Shown piece after piece: positions 63,720-64,000 of a DNA stretch of 64,000 nt. Within the stretch, counting starts at the first letter, position 1, and each line of letters opens with the position of its first letter. The position numbers were made by a program, and so were the translations under genes. The notes beneath the pieces were generated by a model that saw only the letters and a program-made list of their open reading frames with translations, did not search any database and was not told the DNA's origin. Source of the stretch: Methanothrix thermoacetophila PT (GTDB taxonomy: Archaea; Halobacteriota; Methanosarcinia; Methanotrichales; Methanotrichaceae); the NCBI RefSeq assembly GCF_000014945.1, contig NC_008553.1, forward strand, positions 1,736,001-1,800,000, given 5' to 3'.

Positions 63720-63989
63720 ATGGCAGAAGATGATGTGGTGTTCGTCGGCAATAAACCAGTGATGAACTATGTACTGGCTGTAGTGACCCAGTTCAACAGC
63801 GGTGCGAAGGAAGTCAGGATAATGGCAAGAGGGCGTGCGATCTCCAGAGCTGTCGATGTCGCTGAGGTCTCACGCAGCAGGTTCCTGGGCGATGTTGTGG
63901 TAAAGGACATAAAGATATCGACCGAGACGTTGAACACGGATAGAGGGGAGACCAACGTCTCCGCGATAGAGATCGTACTTGGAAAGTGA
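63720..63989 (+). CDS. albA: Alba DNA/RNA-binding chromatin protein
   Basis: 89 aa, the full length of Alba. Marks are [44 protein letters not shown] near the start, with the basic ARGRAIS that binds DNA, and [24 protein letters not shown] at the end. GGTGGTGA precedes the ATG. It stands alone on the plus strand at the window edge. Confidence 0.96.
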   Translation: MAEDDVVFVGNKPVMNYVLAVVTQFNSGAKEVRIMARGRAISRAVDVAEVSRSRFLGDVVVKDIKISTETLNTDRGETNVSAIEIVLGK

Positions 63990-64000
63990 TACCTTTACCG

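Noticed and set aside
1-64000. CRISPR arrays and rRNA genes
   Set aside because: The only regular repeats are the coding modules in the giant gene, without spacers, and no rRNA-like sequence was seen.

Overview
The window comes from a methanogenic euryarchaeon, most likely Methanothrix (Methanosaeta) or a close relative in the Methanosarcinia. This is inferred from gene content: an A-type ATP synthase operon in the H-I-K-E-C-F-A-B-D order, methanopterin enzymes (Ftr and MtrA/MtrH-like proteins), coenzyme M synthesis (ComDE), methanofuran synthesis (MfnA, MfnD), methanogenesis marker proteins 8 and 16, archaeal S13-S4-S11-RpoD, TFE, Alba and Orc1/Cdc6. Species identity was not tested. Many genes have a TATA-like box 25-30 bases before the start codon and no Shine-Dalgarno sequence, which suggests leaderless transcripts. 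Others have clear GGAGG or GGTGAT sites.

Layout. 1-1074: end of an IS4/IS1634-type transposase and gene-poor sequence. 1075-10005: larB and a secreted protein of about 2656 residues built from Ig-like and SdrD_B-like repeats, ten of them nearly identical in DNA. 10370-14079: a formaldehyde-activating enzyme gene broken by a one-base shift, an Hfq/Sm-like protein divergent from orc1/cdc6, and an alaX-mmp8 pair. 14278-24179: the ATP synthase operon, with form III RuBisCO just upstream on the same strand. 24365-25663: an unrecognised HExxH protein. 26060-28429: rpsM-rpsD-rpsK-rpoD behind a strongly folded leader, then tRNA-Leu(GAG). 28855-32026: a TPR protein, comDE and marker 16. 32252-39417: an envelope region with a beta-helix surface protein, a Tyr/Trp-rich secreted protein, UppP and a GT-C-like membrane protein. 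39716-51689: hsp20, ribBA, an HTH regulator, fen, dph2, mfnA, ppsA, two membrane proteins, proS, mfnD and Sec61 beta. 52136-57700: a tight porCDAB-purO-ftr set, then yjbQ and tfe. 58234-63989: an FAD oxidase/Fe-S pair, a SIMPL protein, a soluble mtxA-mtxH pair and alba.

How the genes fit together. Pyruvate synthase, PEP synthase, RuBisCO and Fae belong to central carbon assimilation. Fae and RuBisCO are both steps of the reductive hexulose-phosphate pathway proposed for some methanogens. MfnA, MfnD, ComDE, marker 16 (homocysteine synthesis), Ftr and MtxAH supply or use C1 carriers. The ion gradient made by methanogenesis drives the ATP synthase.

Two families of short intergenic repeats are scattered through 25.7-58.2 kb: an element of about 88 bp with GGACctGTCcgaATAAG-like inverted ends, and a palindrome of about 70 bp with GAATTTGCTGTAAAT ends. 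A relic of an IS200/IS605 right end lies near 52.0 kb. No CRISPR array or rRNA was seen. The best leads for something new are the soluble MtxA/MtxH pair, the HExxH protein, the rpsM leader, the Hfq-like gene with no standard start codon and the dispersed repeats.
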